Shown here: piece after piece, positions 18,419-27,406 of the stretch
Position numbering within the stretch: the first letter of the stretch is position 1
How the letters are laid out: each line of letters begins with the position of its first letter
Source of the DNA: Streptomyces puniciscabiei
Lineage (GTDB): Bacteria; Actinomycetota; Actinomycetes; Streptomycetales; Streptomycetaceae
Reading direction: 5' to 3'
Length of the DNA: 64,000 nucleotides
NCBI RefSeq assembly: GCF_006715785.1
Contig: NZ_VFNX01000001.1
Location: 2,618,501-2,682,500, forward strand
Notes under the pieces: generated by a model
Database searches by the model: none
Told to the model about the DNA's origin: nothing
What the model saw: only the letters and a program-made list of their open reading frames with translations
Made by a program: the position numbers and the translations under genes

Positions 18419-20257
18419 ATGTCTGTCAGGATAGATGGGGAAATGTCGGGCGGGGTTCCGAGCCGATCCAGCCGGGCGCGGCGCATACTGCGCGGCCCGC
18501 GCCCCGAGGCCGTTCCCGTCCTTGTCGGCAGGGCGGCCGCTCTCGTGGGCGTCCTGGACATTGCCGCGGGCGTGTTCCCGCGCTTCCGTCACAGCCGTAT
18601 GCACGCTATCGCCGAGGTGCTGCCGGGCTCGTTCGGCCCCTTCGCGGCCGCGCTCTCGCTGAGCTCCGGCGTGCTGTTGCTGCTGCTCGCGCACGGGCTC
18701 AAACGGTGCAAGCGCCGGGCGTGGCGGGCCGCGGTCGCGCTGCTGCCGGCGGGCGCGGCGGCACAGTTCGCGTACCGGCACTCGGTCGTCGGCGTGCTCA
18801 TCGCGGTGGCGCTGCTCGTGCCGCTGCTGCTCCATCGTGACCAGTTCGCGGCCCTGCCGGACCCGCGCAGCAGGTGGCGCGCTCTTACCAACTTCGTACT
18901 CATGAGCGCCGGTTCCCTCGTCCTCGGACTCATCATCGTCAGCGTCCACCCGCACCGGACGATCGGCGATCCGAGCCTGGCCGATCGGCTGACGCACGTC
19001 GTCTACGGCCTGTTCGGCTTCGAGGGCCCGGTCGACTACCAGGGCAACACCTCCTGGACCGTCGCCTTCTCCCTCGGTGCCCTCGGCTGGATCACCGCCG
19101 CCACCACCATCTACCTGGCCTTCCGTCCCGAGCACCCGGCCGCCCGCCTCACCGAGGAGGACGAGTCCCGGCTGCGGGCCCTGCTGGACAAGCACGGCCG
19201 TCGCGACTCCCTCGGCCACTTCGCGCTGCGCCGCGACAAGGCGGTCGTCTTCTCCCCCAGCGGCAAGGCCGCGGTCACCTACCGCGTCGTCTCCGGTGTG
19301 ATGCTCGCCAGCGGCGACCCCATCGGCGACGTCGAGGCCTGGCCGGGCGCCATCGAGCGCTTCATGGACGAGGCCAAGGCCCACTCCTGGACGCCCGCCG
19401 TCATGGGCTGCTCGGAGACGGGCGGCGAGGTGTGGACCCGTGAGACCGGCCTGGACGCCCTGGAACTGGGCGACGAGGCGGTGGTGGACGTCGCGGATTT
19501 CTCGCTCGCCGGACGCGCGATGCGCAACGTACGGCAAATGGTCAAGCGCATCGAGCGAGCCGGCTACGAAACCCGGGTACGGCGCATCCGTGACCTCGGC
19601 GAGGCCGAACTGGAGCGCATCCGCCGGGCGGCGGAGGACTGGCGCGGCACCGACACCGAACGCGGCTTCTCCATGGCGCTCGGCCGCGTCGGCGACCCCG
19701 CGGACGGCGACTGCCTGATCGCCACCGCCCACAAGCAGGACGACGAACCCGGCGAGTACGGCGACCTGAAGGCCGTCCTGCACTTCGTGCCCTGGGGCAA
19801 GGACGGCGCCTCGCTGGACCTGATGCGCCGCGACCGCGGCGCCGACCCCGGCATGAACGAGCTGCTGATCGTCGCCGCCCTCCAGGCCGCCCCCAAGTTC
19901 GGCATCACCCGGGTCTCGCTGAACTTCGCGATGTTCCGCTCCGCCCTCGCGCGCGGCGAGAAGATCGGCGCGGGGCCGGTGCTGCGCGCCTGGCGCGGGC
20001 TGCTGGTGTTCCTCTCGCGCTGGTTCCAGATCGAGTCGCTGTACAAGTTCAACGCGAAGTTCCAGCCGCGCTGGGAACCCCGCTTCGTGGTCTACCGCAA
20101 CAGCGCCGACCTGCCCCGCATCGGCTTCGCCGCCATGCAGGCGGAGGGCTTCGTCAACCTCGCCCTGCCGCTCCCGCGCTTCCTGCGCCGGCGCAGGGCG
20201 GCCGCCGAGCGCCCCTGCGCGCACTCGGTAGCGGAACGGGACGTCCGCGCGGCCTGA
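18419..20257 (+). CDS. MprF/LysX-like phosphatidylglycerol aminoacyltransferase (DUF2156)
   Basis: 612-residue membrane protein. Several hydrophobic helices cover about the first 240 residues (for example AALSLSSGVLLLLLAHGL, FVLMSAGSLVLGLIIVSV, TVAFSLGALGWITAATTIYL). They are followed by a cytosolic DUF2156 tandem-GNAT-like domain: HFALRRDKAVVFSPSGKAAV, VSGVMLASGDPIGD, FSMALGRVGDPADGDCLI and NELLIVAALQAAPKFGI. This is the transferase part of MprF and of mycobacterial LysX, but without the fused lysyl-tRNA synthetase. It probably transfers an amino acid from tRNA to phosphatidylglycerol, changing surface charge. In-frame starts at 18368 and 18443 are possible. Confidence 0.85.
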   Translation: MSVRIDGEMSGGVPSRSSRARRILRGPRPEAVPVLVGRAAALVGVLDIAAGVFPRFRHSRMHAIAEVLPGSFGPFAAALSLSSGVLLLLLAHGLKRCKRRAWRAAVALLPAGAAAQFAYRHSVVGVLIAVALLVPLLLHRDQFAALPDPRSRWRALTNFVLMSAGSLVLGLIIVSVHPHRTIGDPSLADRLTHVVYGLFGFEGPVDYQGNTSWTVAFSLGALGWITAATTIYLAFRPEHPAARLTEEDESRLRALLDKHGRRDSLGHFALRRDKAVVFSPSGKAAVTYRVVSGVMLASGDPIGDVEAWPGAIERFMDEAKAHSWTPAVMGCSETGGEVWTRETGLDALELGDEAVVDVADFSLAGRAMRNVRQMVKRIERAGYETRVRRIRDLGEAELERIRRAAEDWRGTDTERGFSMALGRVGDPADGDCLIATAHKQDDEPGEYGDLKAVLHFVPWGKDGASLDLMRRDRGADPGMNELLIVAALQAAPKFGITRVSLNFAMFRSALARGEKIGAGPVLRAWRGLLVFLSRWFQIESLYKFNAKFQPRWEPRFVVYRNSADLPRIGFAAMQAEGFVNLALPLPRFLRRRRAAAERPCAHSVAERDVRAA

Positions 20258-20364
20258 GCCCGGTCCCAGGACGGGCCCGGGCGGGTGCCCCACCCCCTCC
20301 AGCACGGGGCTTCCGCCCGGGCCGCCGCGCGTTCCCGGCCTCCTCCTGGGCCTACGCTGAACGT

Positions 20365-21459
20365 ATGAACAACCTCAGCGGGCGCGGCCGGGTCGCCGGC
20401 CTTCCGGCATGGGACCGGTGCGCGGTCATGGGTGTCGTCAACGTGACCCCCGACTCCTTCTCCGACGGCGGCCGCTGGTTCGACACCACCGGCGCCGTCA
20501 AGCACGGCCTGGACCTCGTCGCCGAGGGCGCCGACCTGGTCGACGTCGGCGGGGAGTCCACCCGCCCCGGCGCCACCCGGGTGGACGAGGACGAGGAACT
20601 CAGGCGCGTCATCCCGGTCGTCCGCGGCCTCGCCTCCGAAGGCGTCGTCGTCTCCGTCGACACCATGCGCGCCTCCGTCGCCGCACAGTCCCTCGCGGCC
20701 GGCGCCGCCCTCGTCAACGACGTCAGCGGCGGCCTCGCCGACCCCGGGATGATCCCGGTGGTCGCCGACGCGGGCGCCCCCTTCGTCGTCATGCACTGGC
20801 GCGGCTTCCTCCAGGGCGGCAACGTCAGGGGCACCTACGACGACGTCGTCACCGAAGTCGTGGACGAACTGCACGCACGCGTGGAGGCCGTGCTGGCCGG
20901 CGGCATCGCCCCCGACCGGATCGTCGTCGACCCCGGCCTCGGCTTCTCCAAGGATGCCGAGCACGACCTGACCCTCCTCGCCCACCTCGACCGCCTGCGC
21001 GCCCTCGGCCACCCCCTGCTCGTGGCCGCATCCCGCAAGCGGTTCCTCGGCCGCGTCCTCGCCGGCCCCGAGGGCGCACCCCCGCCGGCCCGGGAACGCG
21101 ACGCCGCCACGGCCGCCGTCTCGGCGCTCGCCGCGCACAACGGCGCGTGGGCAGTGCGCGTCCACGAGGTACGCGCCACCGCGGACGCGGTACGGGTCGC
21201 ACGCGCCGTGGAAGGGGCGCGTACGGCAGGCTCCGCGCCGGACACGCGAAGTGAACACGCGGCGCGTGAGCCAGGGAACACGCCCGGCACTGAGGGCGAA
21301 CCCCTGGTGCATCCCGCGACGGTCGCGCCCCGCGCGGAGGGCGGGCACCCGGCGCGCCCCACGGACAACACGCCGAGCGCCGTGCGCGAGCCCGGGGCGT
21401 GCGGCAGTGGGCGCGCGCCCAGTGCCCCGGGTGAGCGCGGGGCGGAAGGACCCCGGTGA
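20365..21459 (+). CDS. folP: Dihydropteroate synthase
   Basis: Joins 6-hydroxymethyl-dihydropterin diphosphate and p-aminobenzoate, the sulfonamide target step of folate synthesis. GVVNVTPDSFSDGG (about residues 23-36), VDVGGESTRPGA, LVNDVSGG, DPGLGFSKD and ASRKRFLGRVL are all present. The enzyme core ends near residue 280. An unusual 75-80-residue low-complexity tail of Ala/Pro/Gly/Glu/Arg follows and its coding sequence runs to a GTGA overlap with the next gene. It is first in the plus-strand folate operon folP-NTF2-like-folB-folK-DUF3180. Confidence 0.95.
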   Translation: MNNLSGRGRVAGLPAWDRCAVMGVVNVTPDSFSDGGRWFDTTGAVKHGLDLVAEGADLVDVGGESTRPGATRVDEDEELRRVIPVVRGLASEGVVVSVDTMRASVAAQSLAAGAALVNDVSGGLADPGMIPVVADAGAPFVVMHWRGFLQGGNVRGTYDDVVTEVVDELHARVEAVLAGGIAPDRIVVDPGLGFSKDAEHDLTLLAHLDRLRALGHPLLVAASRKRFLGRVLAGPEGAPPPARERDAATAAVSALAAHNGAWAVRVHEVRATADAVRVARAVEGARTAGSAPDTRSEHAAREPGNTPGTEGEPLVHPATVAPRAEGGHPARPTDNTPSAVREPGACGSGRAPSAPGERGAEGPR

Positions 21460-21983
21460 GCGCCCCTCATACCGACGTCGAGCAGGTGGAGGCCGCCAAC
21501 ACCGCCTTCTACGAGGCGATGGAAGGCGGCGACTTCGAGGAACTGTCCTCCCTCTGGCTCACCCCCGCCGACCTGGGCGTCGACGAGGAGTACCACGACC
21601 CGGCGGACACCGGCGTGATCTCCTGCGTACACCCCGGCTGGCCGGTACTCACCGGCCGCGGCGAGGTCCTCAGGTCATACGCCCTGATCATGGCCAACAC
21701 CGACTACATCCAGTTCTTCCTCACCGACGTGCACGTGTCCGTCACCGGCGACACCGCCCTCGTCACCTGCACCGAGAACATCCTCAGCGGCGGCCCCGCC
21801 CCCGAGGACGGCGCGGAACTCGGACCGCTGGTCGGCCAGCTCGTCGTCGCCACGAACGTGTTCCGGCGCACACCCGCGGGCTGGAAACTCTGGTCACACC
21901 ACGCCTCCCCGGTGCTGGCCGAGAGCGCCGACGACGAACCCGGCGCCGACGGCGCGAATCCGGACGACGGCCCCCTCGCCTGA
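21456..21983 (+). CDS. NTF2-like (SnoaL-like) protein in the folate operon
   Basis: 175-residue NTF2-like alpha+beta cone protein: DVEQVEAANTAFYEAMEGGDFEELSSLW at the N-terminus, VLTGRGEVLRSYALIM, FLTDVHVSVTGDTALVTCTE and the end VATNVFRRTPAGWKLWSHHASPV are typical of this fold. The GTG start overlaps folP by 4 bp. It sits between folP and folB, so a pterin-related or regulatory job in folate synthesis is plausible, but members of this fold are too diverse to name an activity. The acidic tail is likely disordered. Confidence 0.85.
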   Translation: MSAPHTDVEQVEAANTAFYEAMEGGDFEELSSLWLTPADLGVDEEYHDPADTGVISCVHPGWPVLTGRGEVLRSYALIMANTDYIQFFLTDVHVSVTGDTALVTCTENILSGGPAPEDGAELGPLVGQLVVATNVFRRTPAGWKLWSHHASPVLAESADDEPGADGANPDDGPLA

Positions 21984-22244
21984 CCGGGTAGACGCTCCAC
22001 AGGAAGGAGCAGGTGGAACCAAGAAGTGGTTGGAATCACCTACCCCGGGGTAAAAGCCGCTACCAGCCCATGACACCGCCGGGTTTCCCCGGGGAAACAC
22101 GGGGTGAACCCTCGTGATCCCGGCCCGGGCCCGCACCAGGCGGCCCGGTTTTGTCAGTGCCCGCAGGTAGATTCGTCTGAGGCCGGTGTGCCGCCCGCAC
22201 GTGGTACGGACCGGTCCTTCCCGACGATTGCAGGAGTGATTCGC

Positions 22245-22604
22245 GTGGATCGTGTCGCGCTGCGCGGCCTCAAGGCCCGCGGGCACCACGGTGTGTTCCC
22301 CAAGGAACGCGAGGAGGGCCAGACCTTCATCGTGGACCTCGTCCTTGGGCTGGACACCCGGCCGGCGGCTGCCGACGACGACCTGGCGAAGACCGTCCAC
22401 TACGGCATCGTGGCCGAGGAGGTCGTGGCCGTGGTCGAGGGCGAGCCGGTGGACCTCATCGAGACGCTCGCCGAGCGGATCGCCCAGTCCTGCCTGAAGC
22501 ACGAAGGGGTGCAGGAGGTCGAGGTCTGCGTCCACAAGCCCGACGCACCGATCACCGTCCCCTTCGACGACGTGACCGTCACCATCACCCGGAGCCGAGT
22601 ATGA
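22245..22604 (+). CDS. folB: Dihydroneopterin aldolase
   Basis: 119-residue enzyme converting 7,8-dihydroneopterin to 6-hydroxymethyl-dihydropterin and glycolaldehyde. DRVALRGLKARGHHGVFPKE, YGIVAEEVVAVVEGEPVDLIETLAERIA and VEVCVHKPDAPI match the T-fold FolB family, including the catalytic-site glutamates and the Lys of VHKP. GTG at 22245 has AGGAG with 8-base spacing; an upstream GTG at 22236 sits inside that site. The stop overlaps the folK ATG by 4 bp. The 261 bases before it hold no gene and may contain a second promoter of the operon. Confidence 0.95.
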   Translation: MDRVALRGLKARGHHGVFPKEREEGQTFIVDLVLGLDTRPAAADDDLAKTVHYGIVAEEVVAVVEGEPVDLIETLAERIAQSCLKHEGVQEVEVCVHKPDAPITVPFDDVTVTITRSRV

Positions 22605-23212
22605 CCCGACCTTTCCTCCAGGGTCACAGCGACCCGACCGTCCAGCCGGTGCCCGCCTCGGTCGTCGAGAAGGTCGACGCCGCCGACACGACCCTGCAGA
22701 ACCCCAAATGGGCCGTCATCTCCATCGGCTCCAACCTCGGCAACCGCCTGGAGACCCTCCAGGGCGCCGTCGACGCGCTCGAGGACACCCCCGGCGTCCG
22801 CGTGAAGGCCGTCTCGCCGGTGTACGAGACCGAGCCCTGGGGCGTCGAGCCCGGCAGCCAGCCGTCGTACTTCAACGCGGTCGTGGCCCTCAAGACCACC
22901 CTGCCCCCGGCCTCCCTCCTGGAGCGGGCCCACGCCATCGAGGAGGCGTACAAACGCGTCCGCGACGAGCACTGGGGCCCGCGCACCCTGGACGTCGACA
23001 TCGTCGCCTACGCCGACGTCACCTCCGACGACCCCCAGCTCACCCTCCCCCACCCGCGCGCCCACGAGCGCGCCTTCGTGCTCGCGCCCTGGCACGACGT
23101 GGACCCGCAGGCCCAGCTTCCCGGCCGCGGGGCGGTGGCCGAACTCCTGTCGGCCGTCACCCGTGCGGGCGTCCAGCCCCGCGAGGACCTGGAACTCCGA
23201 CTGCCCGAGTAG
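22601..23212 (+). CDS. folK: 2-amino-4-hydroxy-6-hydroxymethyldihydropteridine diphosphokinase
   Basis: Pyrophosphorylates hydroxymethyl-dihydropterin for FolP; 203 residues. The core starts WAVISIGSNLGNRLETLQGA (about residue 36), with SPVYETEPWG, FNAVVALKT, GPRTLDVDIVAY (metal-binding Asp pair) and LPHPRAHERAFVLAPW. The first 35 residues are a nonconserved extension. The ATG overlaps the folB stop (ATGA), giving translational coupling. It is the last dedicated folate gene before the DUF3180 gene. Confidence 0.95.
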   Translation: MTRPFLQGHSDPTVQPVPASVVEKVDAADTTLQNPKWAVISIGSNLGNRLETLQGAVDALEDTPGVRVKAVSPVYETEPWGVEPGSQPSYFNAVVALKTTLPPASLLERAHAIEEAYKRVRDEHWGPRTLDVDIVAYADVTSDDPQLTLPHPRAHERAFVLAPWHDVDPQAQLPGRGAVAELLSAVTRAGVQPREDLELRLPE

Positions 23213-23291
23213 TCGTTAAGGTCAAGACGACTCGACGACAAGGCCGAGACGACCGCCGTCCGGACCGGTCCGGGGGAGCTGAAGGGACACC

Positions 23292-23780
23292 GTGAGAGAG
23301 CTGCGCATCAGGGTGCTGGCGGGCGTGTTTTTCGTGGCCGGGCTCCTGTCCTGGGCGGGCGCCCGCCTCTGGAACTCGATCGGGACCCTTCCCAGCGTCC
23401 CCCTGGCCGCCCCCATCGTGCTGGCCCTGATCGCGGTGGTCCTGCTCGCGACGGCACTCTCGCTGCGCGCCCGCTTCAGGGCCCAGCGCGAGCGCCGCCC
23501 CGGCGCTAAGGGCGTCGACCCCCTGATGGCCGCCCGCGCGGTCGTCTTCGGCCAGGCCAGCGCCCTGGTCGCCGCGCTCGTCGCCGGCATGTACGGCGGC
23601 ACGGGTGTCTTCCTGCTGGAACTGCTGGACATCCCCGCCCGCCGCGACCAGGCCTTCTACGCCGGCTTCTCGGTCCTGGCCGGCATCGGCGTCATAGCGG
23701 CGGCCCTGTTCCTGGAGCGGGTGTGCAAACTCCCGGAGGACGAGGACCAGAACCCCCCGGGAGCGGAACCGGCGGCATGA
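23292..23780 (+). CDS. DUF3180 membrane protein
   Basis: 162-residue actinobacterial membrane protein with four predicted helices: LAGVFFVAGLLSWAGARLW, LAAPIVLALIAVVLLATAL, ARAVVFGQASALVAALVAG and FYAGFSVLAGIGVIAAALF. DPLMAARAVVFGQASAL is the recognisable DUF3180 block. It follows folK by 79 bases with GAAGGG before the GTG start, and in actinobacteria it commonly trails the folate genes; no function is known. Its stop codon lies in the loop of a terminator hairpin, so it ends the operon. Confidence 0.88.
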   Translation: MRELRIRVLAGVFFVAGLLSWAGARLWNSIGTLPSVPLAAPIVLALIAVVLLATALSLRARFRAQRERRPGAKGVDPLMAARAVVFGQASALVAALVAGMYGGTGVFLLELLDIPARRDQAFYAGFSVLAGIGVIAAALFLERVCKLPEDEDQNPPGAEPAA

Positions 23781-23789
23781 CCGCCGGTT
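23767..23789 (+). terminator. Terminator hairpin overlapping the DUF3180 stop codon
   Basis: Arms AACCGGCGG and CCGCCGGTT (9 bp, perfect) around loop CATGA, which includes the TGA stop, then TTTCCCC. It closes the plus-strand folate operon just before the convergent folE. Confidence 0.7.
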
Positions 23790-23804
23790 TCCCCAGGCAC
23801 CGGT

Positions 23805-24410
23805 TCAGCGCGCCATGATCAGGCTCATGGCCTCGTTCCGCGTCGCCGCGTCCCGCAGCTGACCGCGCACGGCGGACGTTATGGTCTTCGCGCCCGGCTT
23901 ACGGATACCGCGCATGGACATGCACATGTGCTCACACTCGACGACCACGATGACGCCCCGAGGCTCGAGGATCTCCATCAGGGAGTCCGCGATCTGCGTG
24001 GTGAGTCGTTCCTGCACCTGCGGCCGGCGGGCGTAGACGTCGACCAGGCGGGCCAGCTTGGAAAGACCGGTGATCTTTCCCGTGACGGACGGGATGTATC
24101 CGACGTGGGCGACACCACGGAACGGGACCAGATGATGCTCACAGGTGCTGTACACCTCGATGTCCTTCACGAGCACCATCTCGTCGTGCCCCAGGTCGAA
24201 CGTCGTCGTGAGCACGTCCTCGGGCTGCTGCCACAGACCCGCGAAGATCTCCTTGTAGGCCCGCGCCACCCGCGCGGGCGTCTCCCTGAGGCCCTCCCGG
24301 TCCGGGTCCTCGCCGACCGCGATCAGCAGTTCCCGTACGGCATTCTCGGCGCGCTTCTCGTCGAACTCGCCGATGGGGCCCTCGCCGTCCAGCGTCACCG
24401 GGTCGGTCAT
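23805..24410 (-). CDS. folE: GTP cyclohydrolase I
   Basis: Converts GTP to dihydroneopterin triphosphate, entry to folate; 201 residues from the ATG at 24410 ([16 protein letters not shown]). Signatures are [13 protein letters not shown] (zinc Cys and His), [27 protein letters not shown] and [19 protein letters not shown] (second zinc Cys and active site). It is convergent with the rest of the folate genes and follows ftsH on the same strand, separated from it by the ftsH terminator. Confidence 0.97.
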   Translation of the reverse strand: MTDPVTLDGEGPIGEFDEKRAENAVRELLIAVGEDPDREGLRETPARVARAYKEIFAGLWQQPEDVLTTTFDLGHDEMVLVKDIEVYSTCEHHLVPFRGVAHVGYIPSVTGKITGLSKLARLVDVYARRPQVQERLTTQIADSLMEILEPRGVIVVVECEHMCMSMRGIRKPGAKTITSAVRGQLRDAATRNEAMSLIMAR

Positions 24411-24472
24411 GTGCTTCCTCGTTCCTGAACTTCTGCCGCGTGACGGCGGCCACGCGTCTGCTGCGGACATAC

Positions 24473-24515
24473 GAACGCCGCGCCCCCAGGCTAGAACCTG
24501 GTGGGCGCGGCGTTC
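24473..24515 (-). terminator. Strong hairpin terminator downstream of ftsH
   Basis: Perfect 13-bp arms GAACGCCGCGCCC and GGGCGCGGCGTTC. The 17-base middle itself contains CCAGG...CCTGG and can extend the stem. It lies 28 bases after the ftsH stop and before folE. Confidence 0.8.
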
Positions 24516-24542
24516 ATTCCAGGCCGTTTGGCCGAAACGCGG

Positions 24543-26582
24543 TCAGTTCTCCGGGCGGTCCTCCGGGGTCTGGTCCGTGACCGGGGCGGATTCCGCGGCG
24601 GTGGACTTGGCCGTGCTGATGGCCGCCGTCGCGCCGTTCGCGCCGTTGGTCAGGGCCAACTCCTTAGGGGAGAGCACCGGCGGGCGGGTGGACGGGGTGC
24701 GGCGCGAAGAGCCGGTCCACGCGGGCCGCGGCGGGCGCTTGACGATCGGGGCGAAGATCTCGGCGATCTCCTCCTTGCCCAGGGTCTCCTTCTCCAGCAG
24801 GTGGAGAACGAGCTGGTCGAGCACGTCGCGGTTCTCGACCAGGATCTCCCAGGCCTCGTTGTGCGCGGTCTCGATGAGCTTCTTGACCTCTTCGTCGACC
24901 AGCGCGGCGACCTCTTCGGAGTAGTCGCGCTGGTGAGCCATCTCACGGCCGAGGAAGGGCTCGCTGTTGTCGCCGCCGAACTTGATGGCGCCGAGCCGCT
25001 CGGTCATGCCGTACTGGGTGACCATCGCGCGGGCCAGGTTGGTGGCCTTCTCGATGTCGTTCGCGGCGCCGGTGGTCGGGTCGTGGAAGACCAGTTCCTC
25101 GGCGGCGCGACCGCCCAGCATGTAGGCGAGCTGGTCGAGCATCTCGTTGCGTGTGGTCGAGTACTTGTCCTCGTCGGGCAGCACCATCGTGTAACCGAGG
25201 GCACGGCCGCGGGACAGGATCGTGATCTTGTGGACCGGGTCGGAGTTCGGGGAGGCCGCCGCGACCAGGGCGTGGCCGCCCTCGTGGTACGCGGTGATCT
25301 TCTTCTCCTTGTCCGACATGATCCGGGTCCGCTTCTGCGGGCCCGCGACCACACGGTCGATCGCCTCGTCCAGCGCACGGTTGTCGATCAGCTTCTGGTC
25401 GCCCCGGGCCGTCAGCAGCGCGGCCTCGTTGAGGACGTTCGCCAGGTCGGCGCCGGTCATGCCGGGCGTGCGACGGGCGACGGCGGCCAGGTCGACGTCG
25501 GGCGCGACCGGCTTGCCCTTCTGGTGGACCTTGAGGATCTCCAGGCGGCCCTGCAGGTCCGGCGGGTCGACCGCGATCTGGCGGTCGAAGCGGCCGGGGC
25601 GCAGCAGCGCGGGGTCGAGGATGTCGGGGCGGTTGGTGGCGGCGATGAGGATCACGCCGCCCTTGACGTCGAAGCCGTCCATCTCGACGAGCAGCTGGTT
25701 CAGGGTCTGCTCGCGCTCGTCGTGGCCACCGCCGAGGCCGGCGCCGCGGTGGCGGCCGACCGCGTCGATCTCGTCGACGAAGACGATCGCCGGGGCGTTC
25801 GCCTTGGCCTGCTCGAAGAGGTCACGGACTCGGGAGGCGCCGACACCGACGAACATCTCGACGAAGTCGGAGCCGGAGATCGAGTAGAAGGGGACGCCCG
25901 CCTCGCCGGCCACGGCACGGGCGAGCAGGGTCTTGCCGGTACCCGGGCGGCCGTAGAGCAGCACGCCCTTGGGGATCTTGGCGCCGACGGCCTGGAACTT
26001 GGCCGGCTCCTGCAGGAACTCCTTGATCTCGTGGAGTTCCTCGACGGCCTCGTCGCAGCCGGCGACGTCGGCGAAGGTCGTCTTCGGGGTGTCCTTGGTG
26101 ATCAGCTTGGCCTTGGACTTCCCGAAGTTCATCACCCGGGAGCCGCCGCCCTGCATCTGGTTCATCAGGAACAGGAAGACGACCACGATCAGGACGAACG
26201 GCAGCAGCGAGAGCAGGACGCCGACGAACGGGTTCTGCTTGGACGGCGAGACCGTGTAGCCGTCCGGGATCTGCTTGTCCTGGTACTTGGTCTGCAGCTG
26301 ACCGGCGATGGTCACGCCCTGGTCGCCGATGTAGCTCGCCTGGATCTTGGAGCTGCCGTCGACCTTCTGGCCGTCCTTGAGGGTGACCTTGATGGTCTGC
26401 TCGTCGCCGGTGGTGAGCTTGGCCGACTGGACCCTGTTGTCATTGATCGCCGCGACGACCTGGCCGGTGTCCACCGTCTTGTAGCCGCCGGACGAGCCGA
26501 CGACCTGCATCAACACGACCACGGCAAGGACGGCCAGCACGATCCACATGACCGGCCCACGGAAGTATCGCTTCACGTCCAT
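24543..26582 (-). CDS. ftsH: ATP-dependent zinc metalloprotease FtsH
   Basis: 679-residue membrane AAA protease that degrades membrane and regulatory proteins. N-terminal helix [16 protein letters not shown], an extracytoplasmic FtsH-ext domain to about residue 105, and a second helix near [18 protein letters not shown]. The AAA module has Walker [14 protein letters not shown] (the usual GPPGTGKT has Pro at the second position), Walker [12 protein letters not shown] and [19 protein letters not shown]. The protease has HEGGHALVA. The variable C-terminal tail after [10 protein letters not shown] is low complexity. Start ATG 26582 (MDVKRYFRG); an in-frame ATG at 26618 is an alternative. Confidence 0.95.
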   Translation of the reverse strand: MDVKRYFRGPVMWIVLAVLAVVVLMQVVGSSGGYKTVDTGQVVAAINDNRVQSAKLTTGDEQTIKVTLKDGQKVDGSSKIQASYIGDQGVTIAGQLQTKYQDKQIPDGYTVSPSKQNPFVGVLLSLLPFVLIVVVFLFLMNQMQGGGSRVMNFGKSKAKLITKDTPKTTFADVAGCDEAVEELHEIKEFLQEPAKFQAVGAKIPKGVLLYGRPGTGKTLLARAVAGEAGVPFYSISGSDFVEMFVGVGASRVRDLFEQAKANAPAIVFVDEIDAVGRHRGAGLGGGHDEREQTLNQLLVEMDGFDVKGGVILIAATNRPDILDPALLRPGRFDRQIAVDPPDLQGRLEILKVHQKGKPVAPDVDLAAVARRTPGMTGADLANVLNEAALLTARGDQKLIDNRALDEAIDRVVAGPQKRTRIMSDKEKKITAYHEGGHALVAAASPNSDPVHKITILSRGRALGYTMVLPDEDKYSTTRNEMLDQLAYMLGGRAAEELVFHDPTTGAANDIEKATNLARAMVTQYGMTERLGAIKFGGDNSEPFLGREMAHQRDYSEEVAALVDEEVKKLIETAHNEAWEILVENRDVLDQLVLHLLEKETLGKEEIAEIFAPIVKRPPRPAWTGSSRRTPSTRPPVLSPKELALTNGANGATAAISTAKSTAAESAPVTDQTPEDRPEN

Positions 26583-26797
26583 CCATACGGAGCGGTGCCG
26601 CCCCGTCCCTCCTGCCATAGTGAGTTTGATAAGACAGTTCTTCTGACGGTACCCCAGCGTGGTGGTCCGAAGCCGCACGAAGTCGCTTCGAGGGGCTGGG
26701 AAACCCGTCTCTGCATGCTTCAACGGCCCGGAACCCGCCGGGGTTCCCGATCGTCCTACAAGGCTTGAGCCGAGTGGCTCACACCGTCCCGGCCGGC

Positions 26798-27358
26798 TCA
26801 GCCGCCGTAGACGTGGGGCGCGAGCGTACCGACGAACGGCAGGTTGCGGTACTTCTCGGCGTAGTCGAGGCCGTAGCCGACGACGAACTCGTTCGGGATG
26901 TCGAAGCCGACCCACTCGACGTCGATGGCGACCTTGGCGGCGTCCGGCTTGCGCAGCAGGGTGCACACCTTGAGGGAGGCGGGCTCGCGGGAGCCGAGGT
27001 TGTTGATCAGCCAGGACAGCGTCAGGCCGGAGTCGATGATGTCCTCGACGATCAGGACGTGCTTGCCCTTGATGTCGGTGTCGAGGTCCTTGAGGATCCG
27101 CACGACACCGGAGGACTGGGTGCCCGCGCCGTAGGAGGACACGGCCATCCAGTCCATGGTGACGGGGGTGGACAGCGCCCGGGCGAGGTCCGCCATGACC
27201 ATCACCGCGCCCTTGAGGACGCCGACGATGAGCAGGTCCTTGCCCGCGTACTCCGCGTCGATCTTCGCGGCCAGCTCGGCCAGCTTCGCGTCGATCTCTT
27301 CCTTGGTGATGAGCACCTGCTGGAGGTCGGCACCCATGTCTTTCGCGTCCACCCGCAT
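26798..27358 (-). CDS. hpt: Hypoxanthine phosphoribosyltransferase
   Basis: Purine salvage enzyme transferring phosphoribosyl from PRPP to hypoxanthine/guanine; 186 residues from the ATG at 27358 ([14 protein letters not shown]), with an in-frame GTG at 27376 as alternative. The PRPP-binding motif is [36 protein letters not shown] and [20 protein letters not shown] are further family blocks. It lies between tilS and ftsH on the same strand, the widespread tilS-hpt-ftsH order of Gram-positive bacteria. Confidence 0.97.
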   Translation of the reverse strand: MRVDAKDMGADLQQVLITKEEIDAKLAELAAKIDAEYAGKDLLIVGVLKGAVMVMADLARALSTPVTMDWMAVSSYGAGTQSSGVVRILKDLDTDIKGKHVLIVEDIIDSGLTLSWLINNLGSREPASLKVCTLLRKPDAAKVAIDVEWVGFDIPNEFVVGYGLDYAEKYRNLPFVGTLAPHVYGG

Positions 27359-27406
27359 CACTTTCGGTCGTCCCACCGGCCGCTCACCCCTCGTGGGGGT
27401 AAGGAT

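Noticed and set aside
22008..22244. Possible promoter or leader element before folB
   Set aside because: Some -10-like hexamers exist but no convincing -35/-10 pair with right spacing; cotranscription from folP explains expression.
23213..23291. Possible small gene between folK and DUF3180
   Set aside because: Only 79 bp with no start plus ribosome binding site; ordinary operon spacing.
26726..26750. Short inverted repeat GAACCC-GCCG-GGGTTC between hpt and ftsH as a terminator
   Set aside because: Stem is only 6-7 bp and no U tract follows; hpt and ftsH may well be cotranscribed, so it was not called.
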